DNA of 64,000 bases from Rhipicephalus microplus. Taxonomy: Eukaryota > Arthropoda > Arachnida > Ixodida > Ixodidae. The notes beneath the pieces are model-generated. The model saw nothing but the letters and a program-made list of their open reading frames with translations, was not told the DNA's origin and ran no database searches. The translations under genes and the position numbers were made by a program. Shown piece after piece: positions 45,967-59,480 of this stretch (position 1 is the first letter of the stretch; each line of letters opens with the position of its first letter). The stretch spans positions 81,362,987-81,426,986 of the forward strand of contig NC_134707.1 of assembly GCF_043290135.1 (NCBI RefSeq). Direction: 5' to 3'.

Positions 45967-46141
45967 GCGACCGCGTTCTCCAGTGGCGCAATTGGTTAGT
46001 CCACGGTACTTATACGACAGTTCTCGTGAGCTATGCCGGGGTTCTGAGTTTGAGCGACCGCGTTCCCCAGTGGCGCAATTGGTTAGTGCACGGTACTTAT
46101 ACGACAGTTCTCGTGAGCTATGCCGGGGTTCTGAGTTTGAG
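45967..46141 (+). repeat. 87-bp direct duplication joining two tRNA-like cores without a linker
   Basis: The segment from GCGACCGCG at 45967 starts again at 46054. The first core is cut inside its T arm (after GAGTTTGA) and joins directly to the second, so here the repeat unit is 87 bp instead of 233 bp. Confidence 0.85.
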
Positions 46142-46879
46142 CCTCACCTTCGGGTATTAAATTTTTATTAGTTTTCATAATTTGTCGTGAGGTTAATTGT
46201 ATACTCAAAGCTGGCGACTTGTTGTCCCGAAAACATTTGTTTACTGGAGGTATGTGCAGGGAACATTCTTTAAGGTACCGCTCTTACGTGCGACTTTGTT
46301 CCCCAGTGGCGCAATTTGCTTAGCGCACGGTACTTATACGACAGTAGTCGTGAGCTATGCCGGGGTTTCGAGTTCGAGCCTCACCTGGGAAATGAAATTT
46401 TTATTTGTTTTCATATTTAGTCTTGAGGTTCTGTACTCATACTGGCGACTTCCTGGCTTGAAAACAATTGTTTACTGGAGGTATGTGCAGGGAACATTTT
46501 TTAAGGCACCGCTCCTACGTGCGACCTTGTTCCCCAGTGGGGCAAAGGCTTAGCGCACGGTACTTATACGACTGTTCTCGTGAGCTATGGCGTGCTTGTG
46601 AGTTCAAGCCTCCCTGGGGAATAAAATTTTCATTAGTTTTCATATTTAGTCATGTGGTTAGTTGTATATTCAATGCTGGCGACTGCCTGGCACTAAAAAA
46701 TTTGTTTACTGGAGTTGTGTGTAGACAACAGTACTAACGGAAACACTCCTACGTGCAACTGTATTTCCAGTGGCGCAATTGGTTAGCGCCCCGTACTTAT
46801 ACGACAGTTATCATGAACTATGCTTGGGTTTTAATTTCGTGGCTAACCTGGGGAATGAAACATTTATTAGTTTTAATAA

Positions 46880-48350
46880 TTAGTCATGCGGTTGTATACT
46901 CAATGCGGGCGACTCTTGTCCCGAATACATTTGTTTACTGGAGGTATGTGCAGGGAACTTTTTTAAGGCATCGCTTCAACGTGCAACCGTATTCCAAGGG
47001 ACGCAATTGGTTAGCGCACGGTACTTAAACCACAGTTCTCGGGAGCTATTCCGGGGTTGTGAGTTCGAGCCTCACTTGGGAACGAAATATTTATTAGTTT
47101 TCATATTTAGTCATGAGGTTAATTGTATACTCAATGCTGGCGACTGCCTGGCACAAAAACACTTGTTCGATGGAGTTGTGTGTAGACAACAGTACTAAAG
47201 GAAACACTCCTACGTGCAACCGTATTCGACAGTGGCGCAATTGGTTAGCGCACCGTATTGTACGACAGATATCGTGAGCTATGCCTGGGTTGCGAGCTTG
47301 AGCCTCCCCTGGGGAATGAAGTTTTTATTAGTTCTAAATTTAGTCATGAGGTTTTGTACTCATACTGCCGACTTCCTCACTCGAAAACATTTGTTTACTG
47401 GAGATACGTTGCTTTTGTTGTTTTGTTTTCTTTCGTTTTTTAACTATTGTATAACGCCTTGCTATTGCTGCCCATATTCGTGGTTTGCGCTTTGTTGCGG
47501 TTGTCAGGTTGCACTGTATTTTGCTGTAAACCATGTTGTATTGGCCTCCCCCCCTATGTAATACCCTCTTCTAGAGGGCCTTTAGGGGTAACCTGAATAA
47601 AAAAATAAAAAGTATGTGCAGGGAACATTCATTCTTGCACCGCTCCTACGTGCAACCATATTTCTCAGTGACGCAATCGGTTAGCGCACGGTACTTATAC
47701 GACAGTTCTCGAAAGCTATGCCAGGGTTGTGAGTTCGAGCACCACCTGGGACATGAAAGATGCATTAGTTTTCATAATTAGTGATGAGTTACTTCTGTAC
47801 TCAAAGCTGGCGACTTCCTGGTTCGAAGACATTTGTTTACTGGAGTTATGAGAAGGGAACATTCTTTAAGGCCCTGCTTCTTTGAGCAACAGTATTTCCA
47901 AGTGGCACTATTGGTTAGCGCAAGGTACTTATACGACAGTTTTCGTAAGCTATGCTGAGGTTGTGAGTTCGAGCCTCACCTGGGGAATGAAATGTTTATT
48001 AGTTATCATCATTAGTCATGAGATTGTATACTGAATACTGGCGACTTCCTGTCCCGAAAACATTTCTTTACTGGAGGTATGTGCAGGGAACACTCTTTAG
48101 GCACCGCTCCTACTTGCGACCTTGTTCCCCAGTGGCGCAATTGCTTAGCGCACGGTACTTATACGACAGTTCTCGTTAGCTATGGCGTGCTTGTGAGTTC
48201 AAGCCTCCCTGGGGAATAAAATTTCCATTAGTTTTCATATTTAGTCATGAGGTTAATTGTATACTCAATGCTGGCGACTGCCTGGCTTGAACACATTTGT
48301 TTATTGCAGTTGTGTGTAGACAACAGTACTAATGGAGACACTCCTACGTG
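46880..48350 (+). repeat. Segmental duplication, copy 1
   Basis: About 1.47 kb, including four to five tRNA-like units and a LINE 3' fragment, nearly identical to 49,400-50,870 at an offset of 2,520-2,523 bp. Confidence 0.8.
47408..47611 (+). mobile_element. 5'-truncated LINE 3' end, copy 1
   Basis: About 204 bp of sequence foreign to the array, ending in CCTGAATAAAAAAATAAAAA. It replaces nothing: the linker breaks at GGAGATACGT and resumes at GTATGTGCAG, so a diverged duplication of about 6 bp is possible. The ending resembles CR1/L2-like tick LINE 3' ends; this family call is tentative. Confidence 0.65.
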
Positions 48351-48589
48351 CAACCATATTTCCCAGTGGCACAACTGGTTAACGCACCGTACTTCAACGA
48401 CAGTTATCGTGAACTATGCCTGGGTTGTGAGTTCGAGCCTCACCTGGGGGATAAAATTTTTATTAGTTTTTATATTTAGTCATGAGGTAGTGTACTCATA
48501 CTGGTGACTTCCTGGCTCGAAAACATTTCTTTACTGGAGGTATGTGAAGGGAACATTCTTTAAAGCACCGCTCCTACGTGGGACCGTGT

Positions 48590-48681
48590 TCCCCAGTGGC
48601 GCGATTGGTTAGCGCACGGTACTTATACGACAGATCTCGTGAGCTATGCCGGGGTTGTGAGTTTGAGCCTCACCTGTGGAA
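48590..48681 (+). tRNA. tRNA-Ile(UAU)-like unit, one acceptor mismatch
   Basis: CTGTGGA acceptor strand, T loop TTTGAGC, D loop GATTGG. Other stems pair. Confidence 0.5.
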
Positions 48682-49399
48682 TGAATTTTTTATTAGTTTT
48701 CATAATTAGTCATGTGGTTGTGTACTCAAACTGGCGACTTTCTGGCTCAAAAAGATTTGTTTACTGGAAGTATGTGCAGGGAACATTCTTTAAAGCACCG
48801 CTCCTACGTGCGACCGTGTTCCCCAGTGGCGCAATTGGTCAGCGCACGGTACTTATACGACAGTTTTCGTGAGCTAAGCCGGGGTTGTGAGTTCGAGCAT
48901 CACCTGGGGAATGAAATTTTTATTAGTTTTCATAATTAGTCATGGGGTTAGTGTTACACTCAAAGCTGGCGACTTCCTGGTTCGAAAACATTTGTTTACT
49001 GGAGGCGTGTGCAGAAAACATTATTTAAGGTACCGCTCCAAAGTGCGACCGCGTTCCCCAGTGCCACATTTGGTTAGCGCACAGTACTTATAGACAGTTT
49101 TCGTGAGCTATTCCGGAGTTGTGAGTTCGAGCCTCACCTGGGGAATGAAATTTTTATTAGTTTTTATATTCAGTGATGAGGTTGTGTACTCATACTGACC
49201 ACTTCCTGGCTCGAAAACATTTCTTCACTGGAGGTACGTGCAGGGAACATTCTTTAAACACCGCTTCTACGTGCGACAGTGTTCCCCAGTGGCACGATTG
49301 GATAGCGCACGGTTCTTGTACGGCTGTTTTCGTGAGCTTTGCCGGGGTTGCGGGTTAGAGCTTCACCTGGGGAATGAAATTTTTATTAGTTTTCATAAT

Positions 49400-50870
49400 T
49401 AGTCATGAGGTTGTATACTCAATGCGGGTGACTCTTGTCCCGAATACATTTGTTTACTGGAGGTATGTGCAGGGAACTTTTTTTAAGGCACCGCTTCTAC
49501 GTGCAACCGTATTCCAAGGGGCGCAATTGGTTAGCGCACGGTACTTAAACCAAAGTTCTCGGGAGCTATTCCGGGGTTGTGAGTTCGAGCCTCACTTGGG
49601 AACGAAATATTTATTATTTTTCATATTTAGTCATGAGGTTAATTGTATACTCAATGCTGGCGACTGCCTGGCTCAAAAACACTTGTTCAATGGAGTTGTG
49701 TGTAGACAACAGTACTAAAGGAAACACTCCAACGTGCAACCGTATTCGACAGTGGCGCAATTGGTTAGCGCACCGTATATTACGACAGATATCGTGAGCT
49801 ATGCCTGGGTTGCGAGCTTGAGCCTCCCCTGGGGAATGAAGTTTTTATTAGTTCTAAATTTAGTCATGAGGTTTTGTACTCATACTGGCGAATTCCGCAC
49901 TCGAAAACATTTGTTTACTGTAGATACGTTGCTTTTGTTGTTTTGTTTTCTTTCGTTTTTTAACTATTGTATAACGCCTTGCAATTGCGGCCCATATTCG
50001 TGGTTTGCGCTTTGTTGCGGTTGTCAGGTTTCACTGTATTTTGCTGTAAACCATGTTGTATTGGCCTCCCCCCCCCCTATGTAATACCCTCTTCTAGAGG
50101 GCCTTTAGGGGTAACCTGAATAAAAAAATAAAAATTATGTGCAGGGAACGTTCATTCTTGCACCGCTCCTACGTGCAACCATATTTCTCAGTGACGCAAT
50201 CGGTTAGCGCACGGTACTTATACGACAGTTCTCGAAAGCTATGCCAGGGTTGTGAGTTCGAGCACCACCTGGGACATGAAAGATGCATTAGTTTTCATAA
50301 TTAGTGATGAGTTACTTCTGTACTCAAAGCTGGCGACTTCCTGGTTCGAAAACATTTGTTTACTGGAGTTATGAGCAGGAAACATTCTTTAAGGCCCTGC
50401 TCCTTTGAGCAACAGTATTTCCAAGTGGCCCAATTGGTTAGCGCACGGTACTTATACGACAGTTTTCGTAAGCTATGCCGAGGTTGTGAGTTCAAGCCTC
50501 ACCTGGGGAATGAAATTTTTATTAGTTATCATCATTAGTCATGAGATTGTATACTGAATACTGGCGACTTCCTGTCCCGAAAACATTTGTTTACTGGAGG
50601 TATGTGCAGGGAACACTCTTGAGGCACCGCTGTTACTTGCGACCTTGTTCCCCAGTGGCGCAATTGCTTAGCGCACGGTACTTATACGACAGTTCTCGTT
50701 AGCTATGGCATGCTTGTGAGTTCAAGCCTCCCTGGGGAATAAAATTTCCATTAGTTTTCATATTTAGTCATGAGGTTAATTGTATACTCAATGCTGGCGA
50801 CTGCCCGGCTTGAACACATTTGTTTATTGCAGTTGTGTGTAGACAACAGTACTAATGGAGACACTCCCAC
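49400..50870 (+). repeat. Segmental duplication, copy 2
   Basis: Partner of 46,880-48,350. Small differences include a longer C run (CCCCCCCCC near 50,070) in the LINE fragment. Confidence 0.8.
49929..50134 (+). mobile_element. 5'-truncated LINE 3' end, copy 2
   Basis: Copied along with its flanking array units, so it is a duplicate of the 47408-47611 insertion and not a second insertion. Confidence 0.65.
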
Positions 50871-51795
50871 GTGCAACCGTATTCCCCATTGGCGCAATTG
50901 GTTATCGCACCGCACTTATACGACAGTTATCGTGAGCTCTGCCTGGGTTGTGAGTTCGAGCCTCACCTGGGGAATGAAATTTTTATCAGTTTTATATTTA
51001 TTCGTTAGGTTGTGTACTCATACTGGCGACTTCCTGGCTCGAAAACATTTGTTTACTGGGGGTATGTGCAGGGAACATTCTTTAAGGCACCGCTCCTACT
51101 TGCGACCGTGTTCCCCAGTGGCGCAATTGGTTAGCGCACGGTACTTATACGACAGTTTTCGTGAGCTATGCCCGGGTTGTGAGTTCGAGCACCACCTGGG
51201 ACATGAAAGATTCATTTATTTTCATAATTAGTCAGGAGTCATTTGTATACTCAGAGCTCGCGACTTCCTGGTTCGAAGACATTTGTTTACTGGAGGTATG
51301 TGCAGGGAACATTCTTTAAGGCACCGCTCCTACGATCGACCGTGTTCCCCAGTGGCGCAATTGATTAGCGTACGGTAGTTATACGACAGTTCTCATGAGC
51401 TATCGGGTGGTTGTGAGTTCTAGCCTCCCTGGGGAATAAAATTTTTATTAGTTTCCACATTTAGTCATGAGCCTTATTGTATACTCAATGCTGGCGACTG
51501 CCTGGCTCGAAAACATTTGTTTACTGGAGTTGTGTTAGACAACAGTACTAAAGGAAACACTCCTACGTGCAACCATCTTTCCCAGTGGCACAACTGGTTA
51601 GCGCACCGTACTTATACGACAGTTATCGTGAACTATGCCTTGGTTGTGAGTTCGAGCCTCACCTGGGGAATGAAATTTTTATTAGTTTTTATATTTAGTC
51701 ATGAGGTAGTGTACTCATACTGGTGACTTCCTGGCTCAAAAACATTTGTTTACTGGAAGTATGTGCAGGGAACATTCTTTAAAGCACCGCTCCTG

Positions 51796-51825
51796 TTCCC
51801 CAGTGGCACAATTTATTATATTATT
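51796..51825 (+). pseudogene. tRNA-like core with internal deletion
   Basis: After TCCCCAGTGGCACAATT the core ends and the sequence jumps to TATTATATTATTTTTATTAG of the downstream linker. Everything from the D loop to the 3' acceptor is lost. Confidence 0.75.
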
Positions 51826-53110
51826 TTTATTAGTTTTCATAATTAGTCATGAGGTTAGTTGTAAACTCAAAGCTGGCAACTTCCTCGTTCGAAAACATTT
51901 GTTTACTGGAGGCGTGTGCAGAAAACATTCTTTAAGGCACCGCTCCAAAGTGCAACCGCGTTCCCCAGTGGCACAATTGGTTAGCGCACAGTACTTATAG
52001 ACAGTTTTCGTGAGCTATGCCGGGGTTGTGAGTTCGAGCCTCACCTGGGGAATAAAGTTTTTATTAGTTTTCATAATTAGTCGTGAGGTTGTATACTCAT
52101 TGTTGGCGACTTCCTATCCCAAAAAATTTTTACTGGAGGTATGTGCAGGAACATTCTTTAAAGCACCGCTCCTACGTGCGACCGTGTTCCTCAGTGGCGC
52201 AGTTGGTTAGCGCGCGGTACTTATGCGACAGTTTTCGTGAGCTGTGCCGGGGTTGTGAGTTCGAGCCTCACCTGTGGAATGAAATTTTCTTTTTCATAAT
52301 TAGTCATCAGGTTAATTGTATACTCCAAGCTGGCGACTTCCTGTTTCGAAAACATTTGTTTACTGGAGGTATGTGCAGGGAACATTCTTTAAGGCCCTGC
52401 TACTTTGTGCACCCGTATTCCCCAGTGGCGACATTGGTTAGTGCACAGGACTTATACGACAGTTTTTGTGAGCTATGCCGGGGTTGTGAGATCGAGCCTC
52501 ACCTGGGGAATGAAATTTTTATTAGTTTTCTTAGTTAGTCATGAGGTTGTATACTCAAGCTGGCGACTTCCTGTCCCGAAAACATTTGTTTACTGAATGT
52601 ACGTGCAGGAACATTCTTTAAGGCACCGCTCCTAAGTGCGACCGTGTTCCCAAGTGGCGCAATTGGTTAGCGCATGATACTTATACTACAGTTCTCGTGA
52701 GCTATGCCGGGGTTGTGTGTTCGAGTCTCACCTGGAGAATAAAATTTTCTTTACTTTTCGTATTTAGTCCTGAGGTTATTTGTATACTCAATGCTGGCGA
52801 CTGCCTGGCTCGAAAACATTTGTTTACTGGAGTTGTGTTAGACAACAGTACTAAAGGAAACACTCCTACGTGCAACCATATTTCCCAGTGGCACAACTGG
52901 TTAGTGCACCGTACTTATACGACAGTTATCGTGAACTATGCCTGGGTTGTGAGTTCCAGCCTCACCTCGGGAATGAAATTTTTATTAGTTTTTATATTTA
53001 GTAATGAGGTTGTGTACTCATACTGGCGACTTCCTGGCTCGAAAATGTTTTTTTTACTGGAGGTATGTGCAGGGAACATTCTTTAAAGCACCGCTCCTAT
53101 GCGACCGTGT

Positions 53111-53202
53111 TCCCCAGTGGCGCGATTGGTTAGCGCACGGTACTTATACGACAGTTCTCGTGAGCTATGCCGGGGTTGTGAGTTCGAGCCTCACCTGTGG
53201 AA
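53111..53202 (+). tRNA. tRNA-Ile(UAU)-like unit, one acceptor mismatch
   Basis: TCCCCAG with CTGTGGA. D loop GATTGG. All other stems perfect. Confidence 0.65.
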
Positions 53203-53799
53203 TGAATTTTTATTAGTTTTCATATTTAGTCATGAGGTTGTGTACTCAAACTGGCAATGTTCTGGCTCGAAAACATTTGTTTACTGGAAGTATGTGCTGG
53301 AAACATTCTTTAAAGCACCGCTCCTACGTGTGACCGCGTCCCCCAGTGGCACAGTTGGTTAGCGCACAGTACTTATAGACAGTTTTCGTGAGCTATGCCG
53401 GGATTGTGAGTTCGAGCCTCACCTGGGGAATGAAATTTTCATTAGTTTTCATAATTAGTCGTGAAGTTGTATACACATTGTTGGCGACTTCCTGTCCCAA
53501 AACATTTTTTTTTACTGGAGGTACGTGCAGGAAACAATCTCTAAGGCACCGCTCCTAAGATCGACCGTGTTCCCCAGTGGCGCAATTGCTTAGCGCACGA
53601 TACTTATACGACAGCTCTCGTGAGCTATGCCTGGGTTGTGAGTTCCAGCCTCACCTCGGGAATGAAATTTTTATTAGTTTTTATATTTAGTAATGAGGTT
53701 GTGTACTCATACTGGCGACTTCCTGGCTCGAAAATATTTTTTTTACTGGAGGTATGTGCAGGGAACATTCTTTAAAGCACCGCTCCTATGCGACCGTGT

Positions 53800-53891
53800 T
53801 CCCCAGTGGCGCAATTGGTTAGCGCACGGTACTTATACGACAGTTTTCGTGAGCTATGCCGGGGTTGTGAGTTCGAGCCTCACCTGGGGAA
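53800..53891 (+). tRNA. tRNA-Ile(UAU) gene with intron, intact
   Basis: Perfect cloverleaf after a B-type linker, with intron CGACAGTTTTCGTGAGCT, discriminator A and a T5 run downstream. It is the best core in the mixed part of the array. Confidence 0.85.
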
Positions 53892-55849
53892 TGAAATTTT
53901 TATTAGTTTTCTTAATTAGTCATGAGGTTAGTTGTAAACTCAAAGCTGGCAACTTCCTGGTTCGAAAACATTTGTTTACTGGAGGCGTGTGCAGAAAAAA
54001 TTCTTTAAGGCACCGCTCCAAAGTGCAACCGCGTTCCCCAGTGGCACAATTGGTTAGCGCACAGTACTTATAGACAGTTTTCGTGAGCTATGCCGGGGTT
54101 GTGAGTTCGAGCCTCACCTGGGGAATAAAATTTTTATTAGTTTTCATAATTAGTCGTAAGGTTGTATACTCATTGTTGGCGACTTCCTATCCCAAAAAAA
54201 TTTTTACTGGAAGTATGTGCAGGAACATTCTTTAAAGCACCGCTCCTACGTGCGACCGTGTTCCTCAGTGGCGCAATTGGTTAGCGCACGGTACTTATGC
54301 GACAGTTTTCGTGAGCTATGCCGGGGTTGTGATTTCGAGCCTCACCTGTGGAATGAAATTTTTTTAGTTTTCATAATTAGTCATCAGGTTAATTGTATAC
54401 TCCAAGCTGGCGACTTCCTGTTTCGAAAACATTTGTTTACTGGAAATATGTGCAGGGAACATTCTTTAAGGCCCTGCTACTTTGTGCACCCGTATTCCCC
54501 AGTGGCGACATTGGTTAGTGCACAGGACTTATACGACAGTTTTTGTGAGCTATGCCGGAGTTGTGAGATCGAGCCTCACCTGGGGAATGAAATTTTTCTT
54601 AGTTTTCTTAGTTAGTCATGAGGTTATATACTCAATGCTGGCGACTTCCTGTCCCGAAAACATTTGTTTACTGAATGTACGTGCAGGAACATTCTTTAGG
54701 TCACCGCTCCTAATTGCGACCGTGTTCCCCAGTGGCGCAATTTGTTAGCGCATGGTACTTATACGAAAGTTCTCGTGAGCTATGCCGGGGTTGTGTGTTC
54801 GAGTCTCACCTGGAGAATGAAATTTTTATTAGTATTCATACTTAGTCATGTGGTTAATTGTACACTCAATGCTGGCGACTGCCTAGCTCGAAAACATTTG
54901 TTTACAGGAGGCGTGTGCAGAAAAAATTCTTTAAGGCACCGCTCCAAAGTGCAACCGCGTTCCCCAGTGGCACAATTGGTTAGCGCACAGTACTTATAGA
55001 CAGTTTTCGTGAGCTATGCCGGGGTTGTGAGTTCGAGCCTCACCTGGGGAATAAAATTTTTATTAGTTTTCATAATTAGTCGTAAGGTTGTATACTCATT
55101 GTTGGCGACTTCCTATCCCAAAAAAATTTTTACTGGAAGTATGTGCAGGAACATTCTTTAAAGCACCGCTCCTACGTGCGACCGTGTTCCTCAGTGGCGC
55201 AATTGGTTAGCGCACGGTACTTATGCGACAGTTTTCGTGAGCTTTGGCGTGGTTGTGAGTTCGAGCCTCCCTGGGGATTAAAATTTTCATTACTTTTCGT
55301 ATTTAGTCATGAGGTTAATTGTATACTGAATGCTGGCGACTGCCTGGCTCGAAAACATTTGTTTAATGGAGTTAGGTTGTGTGTAGACAACAGTACTAAA
55401 GGAAACACTCCTACGTGCAACCGTATTCCCCAATGGGGCAATTGGTTAGTGCACGGTACTTATACGACAGTTCTCGCGAGCTATGCCGGGGTCGTGTGTT
55501 CTAGCCTCACCTGGGGAATGAAATTTTTATTAGTTTTCATATTTAGTCATGAGGTTGTATACTCAATGCTTGCGACTTCTTGTCCCGAAAACATTTGTTT
55601 ACTGGAGGTATGTGCGGGGAACATTCTTTAAGGCACCGCTCCTACGTGCGACCGTGTTCCCCAGTGGCGATATTGCTTAGCGCATGGTACTTATACGACA
55701 GTTCTCGTAAGCTATGGCGTGCTTGTGAGTTCGAGCCTCCCTAGGCAATAAAACTTTTATCAGTTTTCATATTTAGTCATGAGGTTAATGGTATACTCAA
55801 TGCTGGCGACTCCCTGGCTCGAAAACATTTGTTTACTGGAGTTGTGTGT

Positions 55850-58800
55850 AGACAACCGTACTAAATAAAACACTCCTACGTGCGACTCTATTCCCCAGTG
55901 GCGCAATTGGTTAGTGCACCGTACTTATACGACAGTTATCGTGAGCTATGCCTGGGCTGTGAGTTCGAGCATCACCTGGGGAATGAAATTTTTATTAGTT
56001 TTCATATTCAGTCATGAGGTTCTTTACTCAATGCTGGCGACTCTTGTCCCAAAAACATTTCATTACTGGAAGTATGTGCAGGGAACATTCTTTAAGGCAC
56101 CGCTCCTACGTGCAACCGTAATCCCTGTGGCGCAATTAGTTAGCGCACGGTATTTATACCACAGTTCTCCGGAGCTATGCCGGGGTTGTGAGTTCGAGCA
56201 CCACCAGGGACATGAAAGTTTCATTAGTTTTCATAAGTAGTCATGAGTTATTTGTATACTCAAAGCTGGTGACTTCTTGTCCCGAAAACATTTGTTTACT
56301 GGAGGTATGTGCAGAAAACATTCTTTAAGGCACCGCTCCTACGTGCGACCGTCTTCCCCAGTGGCGCAATTGGTTAGCGCACGATGCTTATACGACAGTT
56401 CTCGTGAGCAATGCCGGGGTTGTGTGTACGAGCCTCACCTGGGGAATTAAATTTTATTAGTATTCATATTTAGTCTTGAGGTCGTGTACTCATACTGAGA
56501 GCTTCCTGGCTCGAAAGCATTTGTTTGGTGGAGTTGTGTGTAGGCAACAGTATTAAAGGAAACACTCCTACGTGCAACGCTATTCCCCAGTGGCGCAATT
56601 GGTTAGCGCACCCTACTTATACGACAGTTATCGTGAACTATGCCCGGATATTGAGTTCGAGCCTCACCTGGGTAATGAAATGTTTATAAGTTTTCATAAT
56701 TAGTCATGATGTTGTATACTCAATGCTGGCGACTTCTTTCCCGAAAACATTTGTTTACTGCAGATATGTGCAGAAAACATTTTTTAACGCACCGCTCATA
56801 AGTGCGACCGTATTCCCCAGTGGCGCAATTTGTTAGCGCATGATACTTATACGACAGTTCTCGTGAGCTATGCCGGGGTTGTGTGTTCGAGGCTCACCTG
56901 GAGAATGAAATTTTTATTAGTATTCATATTTTGTCATGTGGTTAATTGTATACTCAATGCTGGCGACTGCCTAGCTCGAAAACATTTGTTTACAGGAGTT
57001 GTGTGTAGACAACAGTAATAAAGGAAACACTCCTACGTGCAACACTATACCTCAGTGGCGCGATTGGTTAGCGCACCGTACTTATACGACAGTTATCGTG
57101 AGCTATGCCTGGGCTGTGAGTTCGAGCATCACCTGGGGAATGAAATTTTTATTAGTTTTCATATTTAGTCATGAGGTTCTTTACTCAATGCTGGCGACTC
57201 TTGCCCCGAAAACATTTCATTACTGGAGGTATTTGCAGGGAACATTCTTTAAGGCACCGCTCCTTTGTGGAACCGTATTCCCAGTGGCGCAATTGCTTAG
57301 CGCACGGTACTTTTACGACATTCCTCATGTGCTTTGGCGTGGTTGTGTGTTCGAGCCTCCCTGGCGAATACAATTTTCATTAGTTTTCGTATGAGGTTAA
57401 CTGTATACTCAATGCTGGCGACTGCCTGGCTCGAAAACCTTTGTTTACTGAAGTTGTGTGTAGACAACAGTACTAAAGGAAACACTCCGACGTGCAACTG
57501 TATTCCCCAGTGGCGCAATTGGTTAGCGCACCCTACTTATACGACAGTTATCGTGAACTATGCCCGGATTTTGAGTTCGAGCCTCACCTGGGTAATGAAA
57601 TGTTTTTTAGTTTTGAAAATTATTCATAATGTTGTATACTCAATGCTGGCGACTTCTTGTCCCGAAACATTTGTTTACTGGAGATATCTGCAGAAAACAT
57701 TCTTTAAGGCACCGCTCCTAAGTGCGACCGTGTTCCCTAGTGGCGCAATTTGTTAGCGCATGATACTTATACGAAAGTTCTCGTGAGCTATGCCGGGGTT
57801 GTGTGTTCGAGTCTCACCTGGACAATGAAATTTTTATTAGTATTCATATTTAGTCATGTGGTTAATTGTATACCCAATGCTAGCGACTGCCTTGCTCGAA
57901 AACATTTATTTACGGGAGTTGTGTGTAGACAACAGTAATAAAGGAAACACTCCTACGTGCAACACTATACCCCAGTGGCGAGATTGGTTAGCGCACCGTA
58001 CTTATACGACAGTTATCGTCAGCTATGCCTGGGCTGTGAGTTCGAGCATCACCTGGGGAATGAAATTTTTATTAGTTTTTATATTCAGTCATGAGGTTCT
58101 TTACTCAATGCTGGCGACTCTTGTCCCAAAAACATTTCATTACTGGAAGTATGTGCAGGGAACCTTCTTTAAGGCACCGCTCCTACGTGCAACCGTATTC
58201 CCAGTGGCGCAATTAGTTAGCGCACGGTACTTATACCACAGTTCTCCGGAGCTATGCCGGGGTTTTGAGTTCGAGCACCACCAGGGGCATGAAAGTTAAT
58301 TAGTTTTCATAAGTAGTCATGAGTTATTTGTATACTCAAAGCTGGTGACTTCTTGTCCCGAAAACATTTGTTTACTGGAGGTATGTGCAGAAAACATTCT
58401 TTAAGGCACCGCTCCTAAGTGCGACCGTCTTCCCCAGTGGCGCAATTGGTTAGCGCACGATGCTTATACGACAGTTCTCGTGAGCAATGCCGGGGTTGTG
58501 TGTACGAGCCTCACCTGGGGAATTAAATTTTATTAGTATTCATAGTTAGTCTTGAGGTCGTGTACTGATACTGAGAGCTTCCTGGCTAGAAAGCATTTGT
58601 TTGGTGGAGTTGTGTGTAGGCAACAGTAATAAAGGAAACACTCCTACGTGCAACGCTATTCCCCAGTGGCGCAATTGGTTAGCGCACCCTACTTATACGA
58701 CAGTTATCGTGAACTATGCCTAGATTTTGAGTTCGAGCCTCACCTGGGTAATGAAATGTTTATAAATTTTCATAATTATTCATGATTTTGTATACTCAAT

Positions 58801-59480
58801 GCTGGCGGCTTCTTTCCCGAAAACATTTGTTTACTGGAGACATGTTCAGAAAACATTGTTTAAGGCACCGCTCATAAGTGCGACCGTGTTCCCCAGTGGG
58901 GCAATTTGTTGGCGCATGATACTTATACGACAGTTCTCGTGAGCTATGCCGGGGTTGTGTGTTCGAGTCTCACCTGGAGAATGAAATTTTTATTAGTATT
59001 CATATTTAGTCATGTGGTTAATTGTATACTCAATGCTGGCGACTACCTAGCTCGAAAACATTTGTTTACTGGAGTTGTGTGTAGACAACGGTACGAAAAA
59101 AAACACTCCTACGTGCAACACTATACCCCAGTGGCGCAATTGATTAGCGCACCGTACTTATACGACAGTTATCGTGAGTTATGCCTTTGCTGTGAGTTCG
59201 AGCATCACCTTGGGAATGAAATTTTTATTAGTTTTCATATTTAGTCATGAGGTTGTTTACTCAATGCTGGCGACTCTTGTCCCAAAAACATTTCATTACT
59301 GGAGGTATTTGCAGGGAACATTCTTTAAGGCACCACTCCTACGTGCAATCGTAATCCCAGTGGCGCAATTGCTTAGCGCACGGTACTTATACGACATTTC
59401 TCGTGAGCTTTGGCGTGGTTGTGAGTTCGAGCCTCCCTGGGGAATAAAATTTTCATTAGTTTTCGTATGAGGTTAATTGT
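55850..59480 (+). repeat. Nine-unit higher-order repeat of 2,076 bp
   Basis: Cores at 55892, 56121, 56355, 56584, 56814, 57049 and 57278 match those at 57969, 58198, 58431, 58660, 58890, 59125 and 59354 at a constant offset of 2,076-2,077 bp. The inner unit at 57504 is an extra close relative. Confidence 0.82.

Larger units (their letters stand above)
51860..55240 (+). repeat. Higher-order repeat of about 2,075 bp and a 926-bp step
   Basis: Cores at 51962, 52188 and 52419 recur at 54035, 54262 and 54496. The 54035-54262 block recurs again at 54961-55188. The shared class has CACAGTACTTATAGACAG in place of the normal anticodon region. Confidence 0.8.
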
